Positions 38,127 through 47,161 of a stretch of 64,000 bases of DNA are shown in pieces. This stretch comes from Sulfuritalea sp. (GTDB taxonomy: Bacteria > Pseudomonadota > Gammaproteobacteria > Burkholderiales > Rhodocyclaceae): the NCBI GenBank assembly GCA_016708585.1, contig JADJFK010000021.1:7387-71386 (forward strand), written 5' to 3'. Under the pieces are notes generated by a model. That model made no database searches. It saw nothing but the letters and a program-made list of their open reading frames with translations, and was not told where the DNA came from. A program made the translations under genes and the position numbers. The stretch's first letter is position 1; the number at the start of each line of letters is the position of its first letter.

Positions 38127-39575
38127 ATGCCTGATGCGCGAATAATTCCGGTGGTTCTCAGCGGCGGCTCCGGCACCCGCCTGTGGCCCGTGTCGCGCGA
38201 GAAGCATCCGAAGCAACTGCAGCCCCTGCTCGGCGACGCGAGCCTGCTGCAGGACACCCTGCAGCGCCTCGACGGTCTGCCCCTGGGCGCGCCGATCGTG
38301 GTCAGCAACCAGGAATACCGCTTCATCACCGCCGAGCAATTGCGCCTGCTCGGCCTGGCAAGCTGGACCCTGCTGCTGGAGCCGGTCGGCCGCAATACCG
38401 CGCCGGCCCTGACGGCTGCCGCGCTCTACGCCATTCGCGACGGGGCCGACCCGGTGCTGCTGGCCACGCCCGCGGACCATCATGTGCGCGATGCCGCTGC
38501 CTTCCGCGCCGCGGTGCTGCGCGGCTTGCCCGAAGCGGAGGCCGGCGCCGTGGTGACCTTCGGCATCCTGCCCGACCGTCCCGAAACCGGTTACGGCTAC
38601 ATCGAGACGGAAGTCGGCGGCGGCGACACGGCGCGCGGCGCCCCCATGGACCTGCTGGCCTTTCGCGAAAAACCGGATGCGGCGACGGCACGGGCCTATG
38701 TCGCCGGCGGCCGGCACTTCTGGAACAGCGGCATCTTCATGCTGCGCGCATCGGTCTGGCTCAAGGCCATCGATCATTTCGCGCCGGAAATTCCGGCCGC
38801 CTGCCGCCGTGCGGTGGCCGCGGCGCGCGCCGATGGCGACTTCGTCCGGCTCGATGCCGATGCCTTTGCCGCCTCGCCGGCGGACTCGATCGACTATGCC
38901 GTGATGGAAAAGCTCCCGGCCGCCACGCAGCTGGCCATTCCCGGCCGGATGGTGCCGCTCGACGCCGGCTGGTCCGATGTCGGCGCCTGGGACGCGCTGT
39001 GGCAGGCGATAGCGCGCGATGCCGACGACAATGCGGTGAAGGGCGATGTCTGGCTGGAGGATTCGCACGGCAACCTGGTGATCGCCGAACACGGCCTGGT
39101 CGCCTGCATCGGCTGCGAGGACATGGTGGTGGTGGAAACCGCGGATGCCGTGCTGATCGCGCCCAAGGCCCGCACCCAGGAGGTCAAGACCATCGTCGCC
39201 CGGCTCAAGGCCGCCGGCCGCGGCGAGGCCGAACTGCAGCGCAAGGTGCATCGCCCCTGGGGCTGGTACGACAGCGTCGATAGCGGCGATCGCTTCCAGG
39301 TCAAGCGCATCGTGGTGCGCCCCGGCGCCACCCTTTCGCTGCAGATGCATCAGCATCGCGCCGAGCATTGGGTGGTGGTGCGCGGCACCGCGCGGGTGAC
39401 CCGCGGCGAGGAAGTCCTCATGCTCGGCGAGAACCAATCCACCTATATTCCGCTGGGCGTGAAGCACCGACTGGAGAACCCCGGCCAGATTCCGCTCGAA
39501 ATCATCGAGGTGCAGTCGGGCAGCTATCTCGGCGAAGATGACATCGTGCGCTTTGACGACAATTACGGCAGGTAG
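38127..39575 (+). CDS. manC: Mannose-1-phosphate guanylyltransferase / mannose-6-phosphate isomerase
   Basis: Bifunctional type II enzyme making GDP-mannose, 482 residues from ATG 38127. The nucleotidyltransferase signature is VVLSGGSGTRLWPVSREKHP with LLATPADHHV and FREKPDAATA. The C-terminal cupin (about 360-482) carries the isomerase motifs HRPWGWYDSVDSGDRFQVK and QMHQHRAEHWVVV. It opens the nucleotide-sugar part of the polysaccharide locus. The 260 bp before it, shared with divergent waaC, hold no gene. Confidence 0.96.
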   Translation: MPDARIIPVVLSGGSGTRLWPVSREKHPKQLQPLLGDASLLQDTLQRLDGLPLGAPIVVSNQEYRFITAEQLRLLGLASWTLLLEPVGRNTAPALTAAALYAIRDGADPVLLATPADHHVRDAAAFRAAVLRGLPEAEAGAVVTFGILPDRPETGYGYIETEVGGGDTARGAPMDLLAFREKPDAATARAYVAGGRHFWNSGIFMLRASVWLKAIDHFAPEIPAACRRAVAAARADGDFVRLDADAFAASPADSIDYAVMEKLPAATQLAIPGRMVPLDAGWSDVGAWDALWQAIARDADDNAVKGDVWLEDSHGNLVIAEHGLVACIGCEDMVVVETADAVLIAPKARTQEVKTIVARLKAAGRGEAELQRKVHRPWGWYDSVDSGDRFQVKRIVVRPGATLSLQMHQHRAEHWVVVRGTARVTRGEEVLMLGENQSTYIPLGVKHRLENPGQIPLEIIEVQSGSYLGEDDIVRFDDNYGR

Positions 39576-39650
39576 TTGCCGGGGCAATTCCGGTATCGCG
39601 GCCGGGCGTGTATCATGTTGATGCTTTGATGCTCGAAATAAGGTGACAAT

Positions 39651-39917
39651 ATGCGCACGACCCTGACCCTGGATGATCCCCTGGCGAAGGAGCTGAAAAA
39701 GCTCGCGGTTGAAACCGGCCGGCCTTTCAAGAACGTCGTGAATGAAACCTTGCGTGCCGGGTTGCGCAGGCAGAACGTCGCGCCGCGTCGCGCCTACCGC
39801 CTGACTCCGGCGGCCATGGGCGCGCCGAAGCCGGGCGTCGATCTCGGCAAGGCCTTGCAACTCGCCGATCAACTGGAAGATGCGGCGATCGGCGCGAAGC
39901 TGGAGCAGCGCAAGTGA
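39651..39917 (+). CDS. vapB: VapB-like antitoxin
   Basis: An 88-residue protein whose N-terminus (MRTTLTLDDPLAKELKKLAV) is a ribbon-helix-helix-type DNA-binding segment, followed by a basic linker and a C-terminal helix that should wrap the toxin. It overlaps the toxin gene by 4 bp (GTGA), the usual arrangement. AAGGTGAC lies just before the ATG as ribosome-binding site. Autorepression is expected from the family. Confidence 0.85.
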   Translation: MRTTLTLDDPLAKELKKLAVETGRPFKNVVNETLRAGLRRQNVAPRRAYRLTPAAMGAPKPGVDLGKALQLADQLEDAAIGAKLEQRK

Positions 39918-40354
39918 TCCTGGTGGATGCCAATCTGCTGATTTACGCCGTCAACAAGGATCTGCCCCAGCACAAGCGGGCCAGGGCATGGTTGGAGGCG
40001 TCGCTGTCCGGAGCCGGTGAGGTCGGCTTGCCGTGGGTGTCGCTGCTGGCCTTCCTGCGCATCTGCACCAATCCGCGAATATTCGAAAGCCCGCTGAGTC
40101 CGGAACAGACGACGGGTTTTATCGATGAATGGCTAGCCCAGCCCAATGTCGGCATGGTCGCGCCCGGTCCGGGGCATTGGGCGATTCTCAAGAGCCTGTT
40201 ACGGCAGGCGGGTACCGCCGGAAACCTGACCACCGACGCGCATATCGCCGCGCTGGCTTTGGAGCACGGCTGCACGATCTGTTCCGCAGACAATGATTTC
40301 AAGCGTTTTCCCGGCGTGACGCATATCAATCCGCTGGCCGATACTTTCCGATAA
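39914..40354 (+). CDS. vapC: VapC-like PIN-domain toxin ribonuclease
   Basis: A 146-residue PIN nuclease from GTG 39914. The acidic metal ligands are Asp5 (ILVDANLLIYAV), the Asp in NLTTDAHIAALALEHGC and SADNDFKRF; SLLAFLRICTNPRIF is typical of this VapC subgroup. It should cleave structured RNA such as tRNA when unbound. The pair sits between manC and gmd, interrupting an otherwise continuous GDP-sugar gene set. Confidence 0.9.
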   Translation: MILVDANLLIYAVNKDLPQHKRARAWLEASLSGAGEVGLPWVSLLAFLRICTNPRIFESPLSPEQTTGFIDEWLAQPNVGMVAPGPGHWAILKSLLRQAGTAGNLTTDAHIAALALEHGCTICSADNDFKRFPGVTHINPLADTFR

Positions 40355-40366
40355 TACACTTCCGCC

Positions 40367-41461
40367 ATGACAATCTCGAACAAGACCGCTTTGATCACCG
40401 GCGTCACCGGCCAGGACGGCGCCTACCTCGCCGAGTTCCTGCTCGACAAGGGCTACGAGGTGCACGGCATCAAGCGCCGCACCTCGCTGTTCAATACCGA
40501 CCGCATCGACCACCTCTACCAGGATCCGCACGAGAAAGACCGGCGCTTCGTCCTGCACCACGGCGACATGACCGACAGTTCCAGCCTGGTGCGCATCATC
40601 CAGCAGGTGCAGCCCGACGAGATCTACAACCTCGCGGCGCAGAGCCACGTCGCGGTGAGCTTCGAGGAACCCGAATACACCGCCAACTCCGATGCCCTCG
40701 GCGCGCTGCGCGTCCTCGAAGCCATGCGCATCCTCGGCATGGAGAAGAAGACCCGCTTCTACCAGGCCAGCACCTCCGAACTGTTCGGCCTGGTGCAGGA
40801 AACGCCGCAGAAGGAAACCACGCCCTTCTACCCGCGCAGCCCCTACGCGGTGGCCAAGCTCTACGCCTACTGGATCACGGTGAACTACCGCGAGGCCTAC
40901 GGCATGTATGCCTGCAACGGCATCCTGTTCAACCACGAAAGCCCGGTGCGCGGCGAGACCTTCGTCACGCGCAAGATCACCCGCGCCCTGGCGCGCATCA
41001 AGCTCGGCCTGCAGGACTGCCTGTTCCTCGGCAACCTGGATGCCAAGCGCGACTGGGGCCATGCCCGCGACTACGTCGAGATGCAGTGGCTGATGCTGCA
41101 GCAGGAGAAGCCCGAAGACTTCGTCATCGCCACCGGCGTGCAATACAGCGTGCGCGATTTCGTCAATGCGGCGGCGGCCGAGATCGGCATTGCCGTGACC
41201 TGGCGCGGCAGCGGAGTCGACGAAAAAGGCTACGACGCGCAGGGCAAGTGCATCGTCCAGGTCGATCCGCGCTACTTCCGGCCCACCGAAGTCGAAACCC
41301 TGCTCGGCGACGCCACCAAGGCGCGCGAAAAACTGGGATGGACGCCAAAAATCACCTTCGCCGAACTCGTCGCCGAAATGGTGCGCGAGGACCTCAAGGC
41401 CGCCGAACGCGACGAGCTCATCAAGAAACATGGCTACCAGGCCATGGATCATCACGAATAA
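40367..41461 (+). CDS. gmd: GDP-mannose 4,6-dehydratase
   Basis: Converts GDP-mannose to GDP-4-keto-6-deoxymannose. It is 364 residues. The NAD(P) motif GVTGQDGAYLAEFLLDKGYE, HGDMTDSSSLVRII, the catalytic STSELFG threonine/serine region and YPRSPYAVAKLYAYW (Tyr-x-x-x-Lys) are intact. It starts 12 bp after the toxin gene and its stop overlaps fcl by one base (TAATG). Confidence 0.97.
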   Translation: MTISNKTALITGVTGQDGAYLAEFLLDKGYEVHGIKRRTSLFNTDRIDHLYQDPHEKDRRFVLHHGDMTDSSSLVRIIQQVQPDEIYNLAAQSHVAVSFEEPEYTANSDALGALRVLEAMRILGMEKKTRFYQASTSELFGLVQETPQKETTPFYPRSPYAVAKLYAYWITVNYREAYGMYACNGILFNHESPVRGETFVTRKITRALARIKLGLQDCLFLGNLDAKRDWGHARDYVEMQWLMLQQEKPEDFVIATGVQYSVRDFVNAAAAEIGIAVTWRGSGVDEKGYDAQGKCIVQVDPRYFRPTEVETLLGDATKAREKLGWTPKITFAELVAEMVREDLKAAERDELIKKHGYQAMDHHE

Positions 41462-42393
41462 TGGATCGCGCCGCAAAAATCTACGTCGCCGGCCATCGCG
41501 GCATGGTCGGCTCCGCCCTTGTTCGCCGATTGCAGCACGCCGGCTACAGCAACATCCTCACCCGCACGCGTGCGGAACTGGATCTACTCGACCAGGCAGC
41601 GACGCACGCCTTTCTGGCGCGGGAAAAGCCCGACTTCATTTTCATGGCGGCGGCCATTGTCGGCGGCATCCATGCCAACAACACCCTGCGCGCGGACTTC
41701 ATCTACCAGAACCTGATGGTCGAGGCCAACCTGATCCACGGCGCCTGGCTGGCCGGCGTGCAGCGCCTGTGCTTCCTCGGCTCGAGCTGCATCTATCCGC
41801 GCGACTGCCCGCAGCCGATCCGGGAGGACTACCTCCTCTCCGGCCCGCTGGAGCCGACCAACGAACCCTATGCGGTGGCCAAGATCGCCGGGATCAAGCT
41901 GTGCGAAAGCTACAACCGGCAGTACGGCACGCGTTACTTCTCGGTCATGCCGACCAACCTCTACGGCCCCAACGACCACTACGACCTGGCCAACAGCCAC
42001 GTGCTGCCGGCGCTGATCCGCAAGGCGCACGAAGCGAAGCAGCGCGGCGACAGCGAACTGGTGGTCTGGGGCAGCGGCAAGCCGATGCGGGAATTCCTCT
42101 ATGTCGATGATCTGGCGGAGGCCTGCGTCTTCCTGATGGAAAAGGGCGTCACCGATGGCTTCTACAACATCGGTACCGGCACGGATGTCACCATCCGCGA
42201 ACTGGCCGAGACGGTGATGTCGGTCGTCGGTTTCGCCGGCAGCATCGTCTTCGACAGCAGCAAGCCGGACGGCACGCCGCGCAAACTGCTCGACGTCAGC
42301 CGCCTGCGCGACATCGGCTGGCAGGCGCATACCCCGCTGCGCGAAGGCATTGCGCTGGCCTATCGGGATTTTCTGGCGCGACATGCCGGCTGA
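41461..42393 (+). CDS. fcl: GDP-L-fucose synthase
   Basis: Epimerase-reductase that turns the Gmd product into GDP-L-fucose. It is 310 residues. The opening IYVAGHRGMVGSALVRRL, SSCIYPRDCPQPI with the catalytic Cys/Ser region and NEPYAVAKIAGIKLCESY are diagnostic of Fcl/WcaG. Coupling to gmd supports fucose, or a close 6-deoxyhexose, in the polysaccharide. Confidence 0.96.
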   Translation: MDRAAKIYVAGHRGMVGSALVRRLQHAGYSNILTRTRAELDLLDQAATHAFLAREKPDFIFMAAAIVGGIHANNTLRADFIYQNLMVEANLIHGAWLAGVQRLCFLGSSCIYPRDCPQPIREDYLLSGPLEPTNEPYAVAKIAGIKLCESYNRQYGTRYFSVMPTNLYGPNDHYDLANSHVLPALIRKAHEAKQRGDSELVVWGSGKPMREFLYVDDLAEACVFLMEKGVTDGFYNIGTGTDVTIRELAETVMSVVGFAGSIVFDSSKPDGTPRKLLDVSRLRDIGWQAHTPLREGIALAYRDFLARHAG

Positions 42394-43264
42394 CAGCCGG
42401 TATCGAAGCACGCCCTTGCGCTTAGTTTCCCGCCTGTTTTTAGTCCTGCTAGCCGTAGTTGCGCCCGCACTGGCGCTGGCCGCCGTGTCGCCAGCGCCGA
42501 CTTTTCTGCTCGCCGAGCGCTATCACGACGATATCGATGTCTCGCGCTACTGGGTCAGCGAAAAGCTCGACGGCGTGCGCGCCATCTGGGATGGCAAGGC
42601 CCTGCGGTTTCGCAGCGGCAACCCGGTGCCCGCCCCGCAGTGGTTTGTCGACGCCTTGCCCGATCAGCCGCTGGATGGCGAACTCTGGCTCGGGCGCGGC
42701 AGCTTCGATCAACTCTCGGCCATCGTCCGCCGCCAGGTGCCGGACGATGCCGAATGGCGGCGCGTGCGCTACATGATCTTCGAGTTGCCGGATGCCGCGG
42801 GGAGCTTTAGCGAGCGCGTTGAACAGATCAAGGCCGTCACTGCCACAGCCAACCTGCCCTGGCTGCAAGCTGTCCCCCAGTTTCGCTTGCCCGACGCCGC
42901 CGCCTTGCAGAAAAAGCTGCGCGATATTGTCCGCAACGGCGGCGAAGGGCTCATGCTGCATCGCGCCGATGCCGCCTACGAAACCGGGCGCTCCAGCGCC
43001 TTGCTCAAGCTGACCCCATGGCTCGATGCCGAGGCCACGGTCGTCGCCCACCTGCCCGGCAAGGGCAAATACGCCGGCATGACCGGCGCGCTGCAAATGG
43101 AAATGCCCGACGGCCGCCGCTTCGCCCTGGGCAGCGGCCTGAGCGACGCCCTGCGCCGCAACCCGCCGCCGGTTGGCACGCTCGTGACCTATCGCTACCG
43201 CGAACTGACAAAAAATGGCATGCCGCGCTTTCCGAGGTATCTGCGGGTGCGTGATGGACATTAA
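42383..43264 (+). CDS. ATP-dependent DNA ligase with signal peptide (periplasmic LigE-like)
   Basis: A 293-residue minimal ATP-dependent ligase. The adenylation motif has nucleophile Lys61 in YWVSEKLDGVRAIWDG; later motifs include ELWLGRG, GGEGLMLHR and SSALLKLTPWLDAEATVV, with a short OB domain. An N-terminal hydrophobic signal (LFLVLLAVVAPALALA) predicts export, as in LigE proteins of naturally competent proteobacteria. Its start overlaps fcl by 11 bp. Residues 34-41 (AVSPAPTF), just after the predicted cleavage site, come from copy G of the 24-bp repeat. A DNA gene among sugar genes is unexpected. Confidence 0.88.
   Translation: MPADSRYRSTPLRLVSRLFLVLLAVVAPALALAAVSPAPTFLLAERYHDDIDVSRYWVSEKLDGVRAIWDGKALRFRSGNPVPAPQWFVDALPDQPLDGELWLGRGSFDQLSAIVRRQVPDDAEWRRVRYMIFELPDAAGSFSERVEQIKAVTATANLPWLQAVPQFRLPDAAALQKKLRDIVRNGGEGLMLHRADAAYETGRSSALLKLTPWLDAEATVVAHLPGKGKYAGMTGALQMEMPDGRRFALGSGLSDALRRNPPPVGTLVTYRYRELTKNGMPRFPRYLRVRDGH
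42482..42505 (+). repeat. 24-bp dispersed repeat, copy G (inside the DNA ligase gene)
   Basis: Reads on the plus strand as GCCGTGTCGCC followed directly by AGCGCCGACTTTT, at the junction of the signal peptide and the mature ligase. It encodes AVSPAPTF. Confidence 0.8.
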
Positions 43265-43309
43265 AACTCCGCATGACATCACGCTACGCTGGATGCACTA
43301 AAAATGTCT

Positions 43310-43340
43310 TTTACACATGGTTAAGCTCATTCTTTAAAAT
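43310..43340 (+). promoter_or_regulatory. Possible promoter for the methyltransferase/epimerase part of the polysaccharide locus
   Basis: In the AT-rich 156-bp gap after the ligase gene, TTTACA (43310-43315) and TAAAAT (43335-43340) form a weak -35/-10 pair with a 19-bp spacer. TTTAAA at 43333 would give 17 bp. It is a weak, position-based prediction. Confidence 0.35.
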
Positions 43341-43420
43341 GAAGGTCATGTTTTGAACATAAGCCAAGCTTTATGGCTTTGCCGCGTGACATTTTCGTAG
43401 CCTATTGAGGTCAAAATTTT

Positions 43421-44158
43421 ATGGATCCTATCAAGCAATTTAAACAAGAACGTGTTGCCGACATTGCTGCCATGGGGCGCGACGAAGAACTCAAGAAAAA
43501 GTCACTCGACTGGATGCTCCATGCCGACAAGTACAAGTACACCTACAACTACAGCTGGATGGGCCGGCCGATCATCAAGTATCCGAGCGACATCGTAGCC
43601 ACCCAACAAATAGTCTGGGACGTAAAGCCGGATCTGATTATCGAGACCGGGATTGCGCATGGCGGGAGCCTGATTCTTTCGGCGTCGCTCCTCGAGTTGA
43701 TCGGTGGACCAGGGCGGGTTCTGGGTATCGACATCGATATTCGCGAACACAATCGCAAGGAGATTGAGGCGCATCCAATGATGAAGCGCATCGACATGAT
43801 CGAAGGGTCCTCGGTCGCGGATGATGTGATGGAGCGTGTTAGGGCGGCTGCGGCAAAGGCGAAGTGCGTGATGGTTTTTCTTGATTCCCTGCACACGCAC
43901 GACCATGTCCTGAAAGAACTGGAGCTCTATGCGCCGCTGGTGTCGGTCGGTTCCTACATGGTATTGCCGGACACTTTCATCGAATACTTTCCAAAAGGCT
44001 ATTACGCCCACAACCGTCCCTGGGACGTAGGCAACAACCCGATGACGGCACTGCGCGCCTTTCTGGAAAATAACAAGGACTTCGAGATCGATCGCGAACT
44101 GTGCGACAAGCTCATGATCACGGAGGCCTTCGATGGCTACCTTCGCCGCGTCCGATAG
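43421..44158 (+). CDS. CmcI-like (cephalosporin hydroxylase family) SAM methyltransferase
   Basis: A 245-residue protein of the family that includes CmcI and the rhamnosyl O-methyltransferases. A Rossmann core is seen (PDLIIETGIAHGGSLILSAS, VLGIDIDIREHNR, MVFLDSLHTHDHVLKELELY) with acidic metal-binding residues. Despite the family name these are methyltransferases. In this locus a sugar O-methyltransferase role is likely but not proven. It is the first gene after the AT-rich gap. Confidence 0.85.
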   Translation: MDPIKQFKQERVADIAAMGRDEELKKKSLDWMLHADKYKYTYNYSWMGRPIIKYPSDIVATQQIVWDVKPDLIIETGIAHGGSLILSASLLELIGGPGRVLGIDIDIREHNRKEIEAHPMMKRIDMIEGSSVADDVMERVRAAAAKAKCVMVFLDSLHTHDHVLKELELYAPLVSVGSYMVLPDTFIEYFPKGYYAHNRPWDVGNNPMTALRAFLENNKDFEIDRELCDKLMITEAFDGYLRRVR

Positions 44159-44179
44159 GCGAAGGGTTAATCGCAAGAT

Positions 44180-45082
44180 ATGCGAGTTTTGCTGACTGGA
44201 TCCACGGGCTTGATCGGGGCTGCAGTCGCCGAGCGTTTGCGGCCGCACCACAGCCTGTACACCTTGGGAAGGCAGGCAAATCTGGTGGATGGGGTCGTCG
44301 ACCTTTCAGATCCCGCTCAATTAGCCGCTTTGAAGCTCCCGGCGTCCGATTGTCTGGTCCATTGCGCGGGTGTCATCGACGAAGATTTCAAGACCGACCC
44401 GATGGCAGCCTATAGGCGTGCCACGCTCGGTGCGGAGGCGTTGTTGAATGCCGCGGCGAAGTCGGGTAGCAGGCGATCCATTTATATTTCCAGCACCCAT
44501 GTGTATGGCGCACAGACGGGCACAAAATCCGAAGACTCTTCCGCAGACCCGCAATCGCACTATGCGCTGGCCCATTTTTGCACCGAGCAGATCTTCCGGC
44601 GGCACGCCGGCGGTGGTCAGGGTTCGTTTGCGGTATTGCGCCCTAACGCTGTCTATGGACTCCCGGCACACCCGGAATCTTTCCAGCGCTGGTCACTGAT
44701 ACCTTTCAGCTTTCCCCGGGAAGCCAAGGGGGATGGCCGTATTACCCTCAAGTCCAGCGGTTTGCAAAAGCGCAATTTTGTCAGCACGGCGGCGATAGCA
44801 GATATCGTTGCGCGTTGCGTCGATGGTGATTTGGCCGAGGCGTCGGGAGTCATCAACGTTCTGGGAACGGAGACCGAAAGCGTTTACGAATTTGCCCAAC
44901 GCTGCCGGAAGATTGCCGAGGAAAAACTCGGGCGTTCTTGCACGGTTGAGCGTCCCCAGTCCTTCTTGAGTTCACCGAATGCCGGAGCCGGATCCGATTT
45001 CTCCATCGTTAGCCGGTTCCGCCAGCAGCGCCCTGCCGACGAGCTGAACGACTTCATCAGAAGATTCATCACGCTATGCTGA
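44180..45082 (+). CDS. NAD-dependent epimerase/dehydratase-family protein (extended SDR)
   Basis: A 300-residue extended SDR with the nucleotide motif VLLTGSTGLIGAAVAERL and a substrate region ISSTHVYGAQTG. The catalytic Tyr is present in SHYALAHFCTEQ, but the Tyr-x-x-x-Lys lysine reads as His. It could be a nucleotide-sugar reductase or epimerase acting on the CDP- or GDP-4-keto sugar made in this locus. Its stop overlaps the acyltransferase start by 7 bp. Confidence 0.85.
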   Translation: MRVLLTGSTGLIGAAVAERLRPHHSLYTLGRQANLVDGVVDLSDPAQLAALKLPASDCLVHCAGVIDEDFKTDPMAAYRRATLGAEALLNAAAKSGSRRSIYISSTHVYGAQTGTKSEDSSADPQSHYALAHFCTEQIFRRHAGGGQGSFAVLRPNAVYGLPAHPESFQRWSLIPFSFPREAKGDGRITLKSSGLQKRNFVSTAAIADIVARCVDGDLAEASGVINVLGTETESVYEFAQRCRKIAEEKLGRSCTVERPQSFLSSPNAGAGSDFSIVSRFRQQRPADELNDFIRRFITLC

Positions 45083-45564
45083 TCATCTCGCCTACAGCAA
45101 GGATATCGCCGCTTGCCCATATCGAAGACTCGGTGCGCGGTACGAGAATCGAGATTGGCGATGAAGTCTTGATCGACTCTTTCGTGCGCATCAATCCCAG
45201 TGGCGGGAGCGGCGACCTGATTATCGGCGCCCGTTGCTACATCAACGCCGGCACGGTGATTTATACGGGCAACGGCGTGATCATGGGCGAGGGCGCGCTG
45301 ATCGCCGCAAATTGCACGATTGCGCCAACGAACCACGAATATCGGCTGCGCTCGAAAACTCTCCTGCAGCAGGGATTCCTGCCATCAAAGGGTGGCATCA
45401 AGATCGGTGCGGATGCATGGATCGGTGCCAACAGCGCAATTCTGGATGGCGCCGATATCGGCGAGGGAGCAATCATCGGCGCGGGGAGCGTCGTTTCCGG
45501 CATTATCGAGCCATACAGCATCAACGTCGGAAACCCGCTGCGCAAAATCGGGGAGCGGCGGTAA
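45076..45564 (+). CDS. Hexapeptide-repeat acyltransferase
   Basis: A 162-residue left-handed beta-helix protein. The repeats are visible as I-G-x-x-x-x-I series (LIIGARCYINAGTVIYTGNG, IKIGADAWIGANSAILDGAD, AIIGAGSVVSGIIEP), with the catalytic His in APTNHEYRL. An O- or N-acetyltransferase acting on a sugar is likely. The remnant at 48268-48478 is a decayed relative of its C-terminal half. Confidence 0.88.
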   Translation: MLIISPTARISPLAHIEDSVRGTRIEIGDEVLIDSFVRINPSGGSGDLIIGARCYINAGTVIYTGNGVIMGEGALIAANCTIAPTNHEYRLRSKTLLQQGFLPSKGGIKIGADAWIGANSAILDGADIGEGAIIGAGSVVSGIIEPYSINVGNPLRKIGERR

Positions 45565-45573
45565 CCCCGGGCA

Positions 45574-47076
45574 ATGCGCAAGAACCTGATAGCGGCCTAT
45601 TCCGGCATGTTGCTGAACATGCTGCTGCCGCTGATCGTTACCCCTTTCGTACTCAAGGCGCTGGGTATGGAAGCCTATGGCCTGATCGGCATCGGCCTGA
45701 TGCTGCAGTCGATCCTGGCCATCATGGAGGTGGGTTTATCCGCCTCGCTATCACGTGCATTCGCGCAAAGAACGGCAGCGCTGGATGACACCGGCAGCCA
45801 TGCCGGAATGCATGACCTGTTGCGCACACTGGAATATTTCTACCTGGCCCTGGTAGGCTTTGTCTGCCTTCTCGTGCTGCTTGTCGCGCCCCTGATTGCC
45901 CGCTATTGGATCACTGATCACGGATTGCCCTATGAGGTGGTTTGGCAATCCATTGCCCTCATCGGCCTGATGATTGCCGTGCGTTTTTTTGTCTCTCTCT
46001 ACGGGGGAGGGCTGTCCGGTCTGCAGCGCCAGGTCATGCTCAATACCACGTCGATAATCCTGAATGTGATCGCCAATATCGGTGCGGTCGTCGTCCTCTT
46101 CTGGGTCTCATCCGACCCGCGCGCCTATTTTTCCTGGCTTGCCCTGATGGGTGCGCTGTCAGCAATTGTCCTGCGTTTCGTCCTCACTTCTACACTCCCG
46201 GTCGTCACCAGGCCCGCCCGATTCGACTGGGATCAATGGCAGAGCATCAGAAAGTTTTCCGTCGGAATCAGTTCCCTGACCGTCACTTCCTTGGCGCTGA
46301 CGCAAGCCGACAAGCTTCTCCTCAGCCGATTGTTACCGCTGCGGGATTTCGGCTTCTATTCCATTGCATCGAACGTGGCGAGTTTCGTGCAACTCATCAC
46401 TATTCCGGTGCAGACGGTGTATTACCCGCGGATGACGCAATCCCAGGCAAAAGGCGACACAAAGGAATTGATCGACACCTATCGATTTGCTTCACGCATG
46501 GTGGCGCTCCTGGTGTTTCCCCTGGGCTTCACCTTGGCCCTTTTCAGCCAGGATATTCTGCTGCTGTGGCTGCGGGATCCCCTGGTCGCGGAGCGGGTCC
46601 ATGTGATCCTCAGCCTGCTGGTCATGGGCAGCACGCTGCTTACCAGTCTTATGATGATGCCCTATGCCTTGACGCTGGCGCATGCGGATACCAGGGTGAC
46701 GCTCAGAATGCACATGTTCCTGCTGTGCATTCAGGTGCCGGTCGTCATTCTTTCCGCCCTCGAATTCGGCGCAGTGGGCACTGCCGGGTTTTGGTGTGCA
46801 TTGTTTTGCATTTATGGACCGCTCTATGCATGGAGGGTGAACAGGAAATACCTGGCGGCCAGTCATTTTGAGTGGCTGTGGGCCAGCGTTCTCAAGCCGG
46901 CCCTGCCTGCGCTGATCGCCGCCGCCGCCGTGAAACAGGTAGTGACCGGTTTTGCCATACCGGCAAGTTTCGCGATCTTGTACCTGCCGATCGCCTGGGG
47001 CCTGGCGCAGATGGCCGCATGGATCATTGCGCCGTTGCCCGGGGTGAAGCTGGGGACGTTGTTGCGCGCAGGATGA
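45574..47076 (+). CDS. wzx: Wzx-like polysaccharide flippase (MOP superfamily)
   Basis: An integral membrane protein of 500 residues with about twelve to fourteen hydrophobic helices, beginning KNLIAAYSGMLLNMLLPLIV and containing the family-typical VGLSASLSRAFAQR. It should flip undecaprenyl-linked oligosaccharide to the periplasm. No Wzy polymerase is recognised nearby, and an ABC exporter also lies in this locus. It starts 9 bp after the acyltransferase gene. Confidence 0.87.
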   Translation: MRKNLIAAYSGMLLNMLLPLIVTPFVLKALGMEAYGLIGIGLMLQSILAIMEVGLSASLSRAFAQRTAALDDTGSHAGMHDLLRTLEYFYLALVGFVCLLVLLVAPLIARYWITDHGLPYEVVWQSIALIGLMIAVRFFVSLYGGGLSGLQRQVMLNTTSIILNVIANIGAVVVLFWVSSDPRAYFSWLALMGALSAIVLRFVLTSTLPVVTRPARFDWDQWQSIRKFSVGISSLTVTSLALTQADKLLLSRLLPLRDFGFYSIASNVASFVQLITIPVQTVYYPRMTQSQAKGDTKELIDTYRFASRMVALLVFPLGFTLALFSQDILLLWLRDPLVAERVHVILSLLVMGSTLLTSLMMMPYALTLAHADTRVTLRMHMFLLCIQVPVVILSALEFGAVGTAGFWCALFCIYGPLYAWRVNRKYLAASHFEWLWASVLKPALPALIAAAAVKQVVTGFAIPASFAILYLPIAWGLAQMAAWIIAPLPGVKLGTLLRAG

Positions 47077-47161
47077 ATCCGAGCAAGCGGCACAAGCGTT
47101 TCGGGTTTCGAGCACCAGTCGATTCAGGCTAAAATGACGTTATATTACCGACAGCAGCAAG

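Noticed and set aside
43361..43379. Small hairpin (AAGCCA/TGGCTT) in the gap before the CmcI-like gene as a regulatory leader
   Set aside because: Six-base arms are within chance for an AT-rich gap, and no U-tract or known leader element accompanies them.
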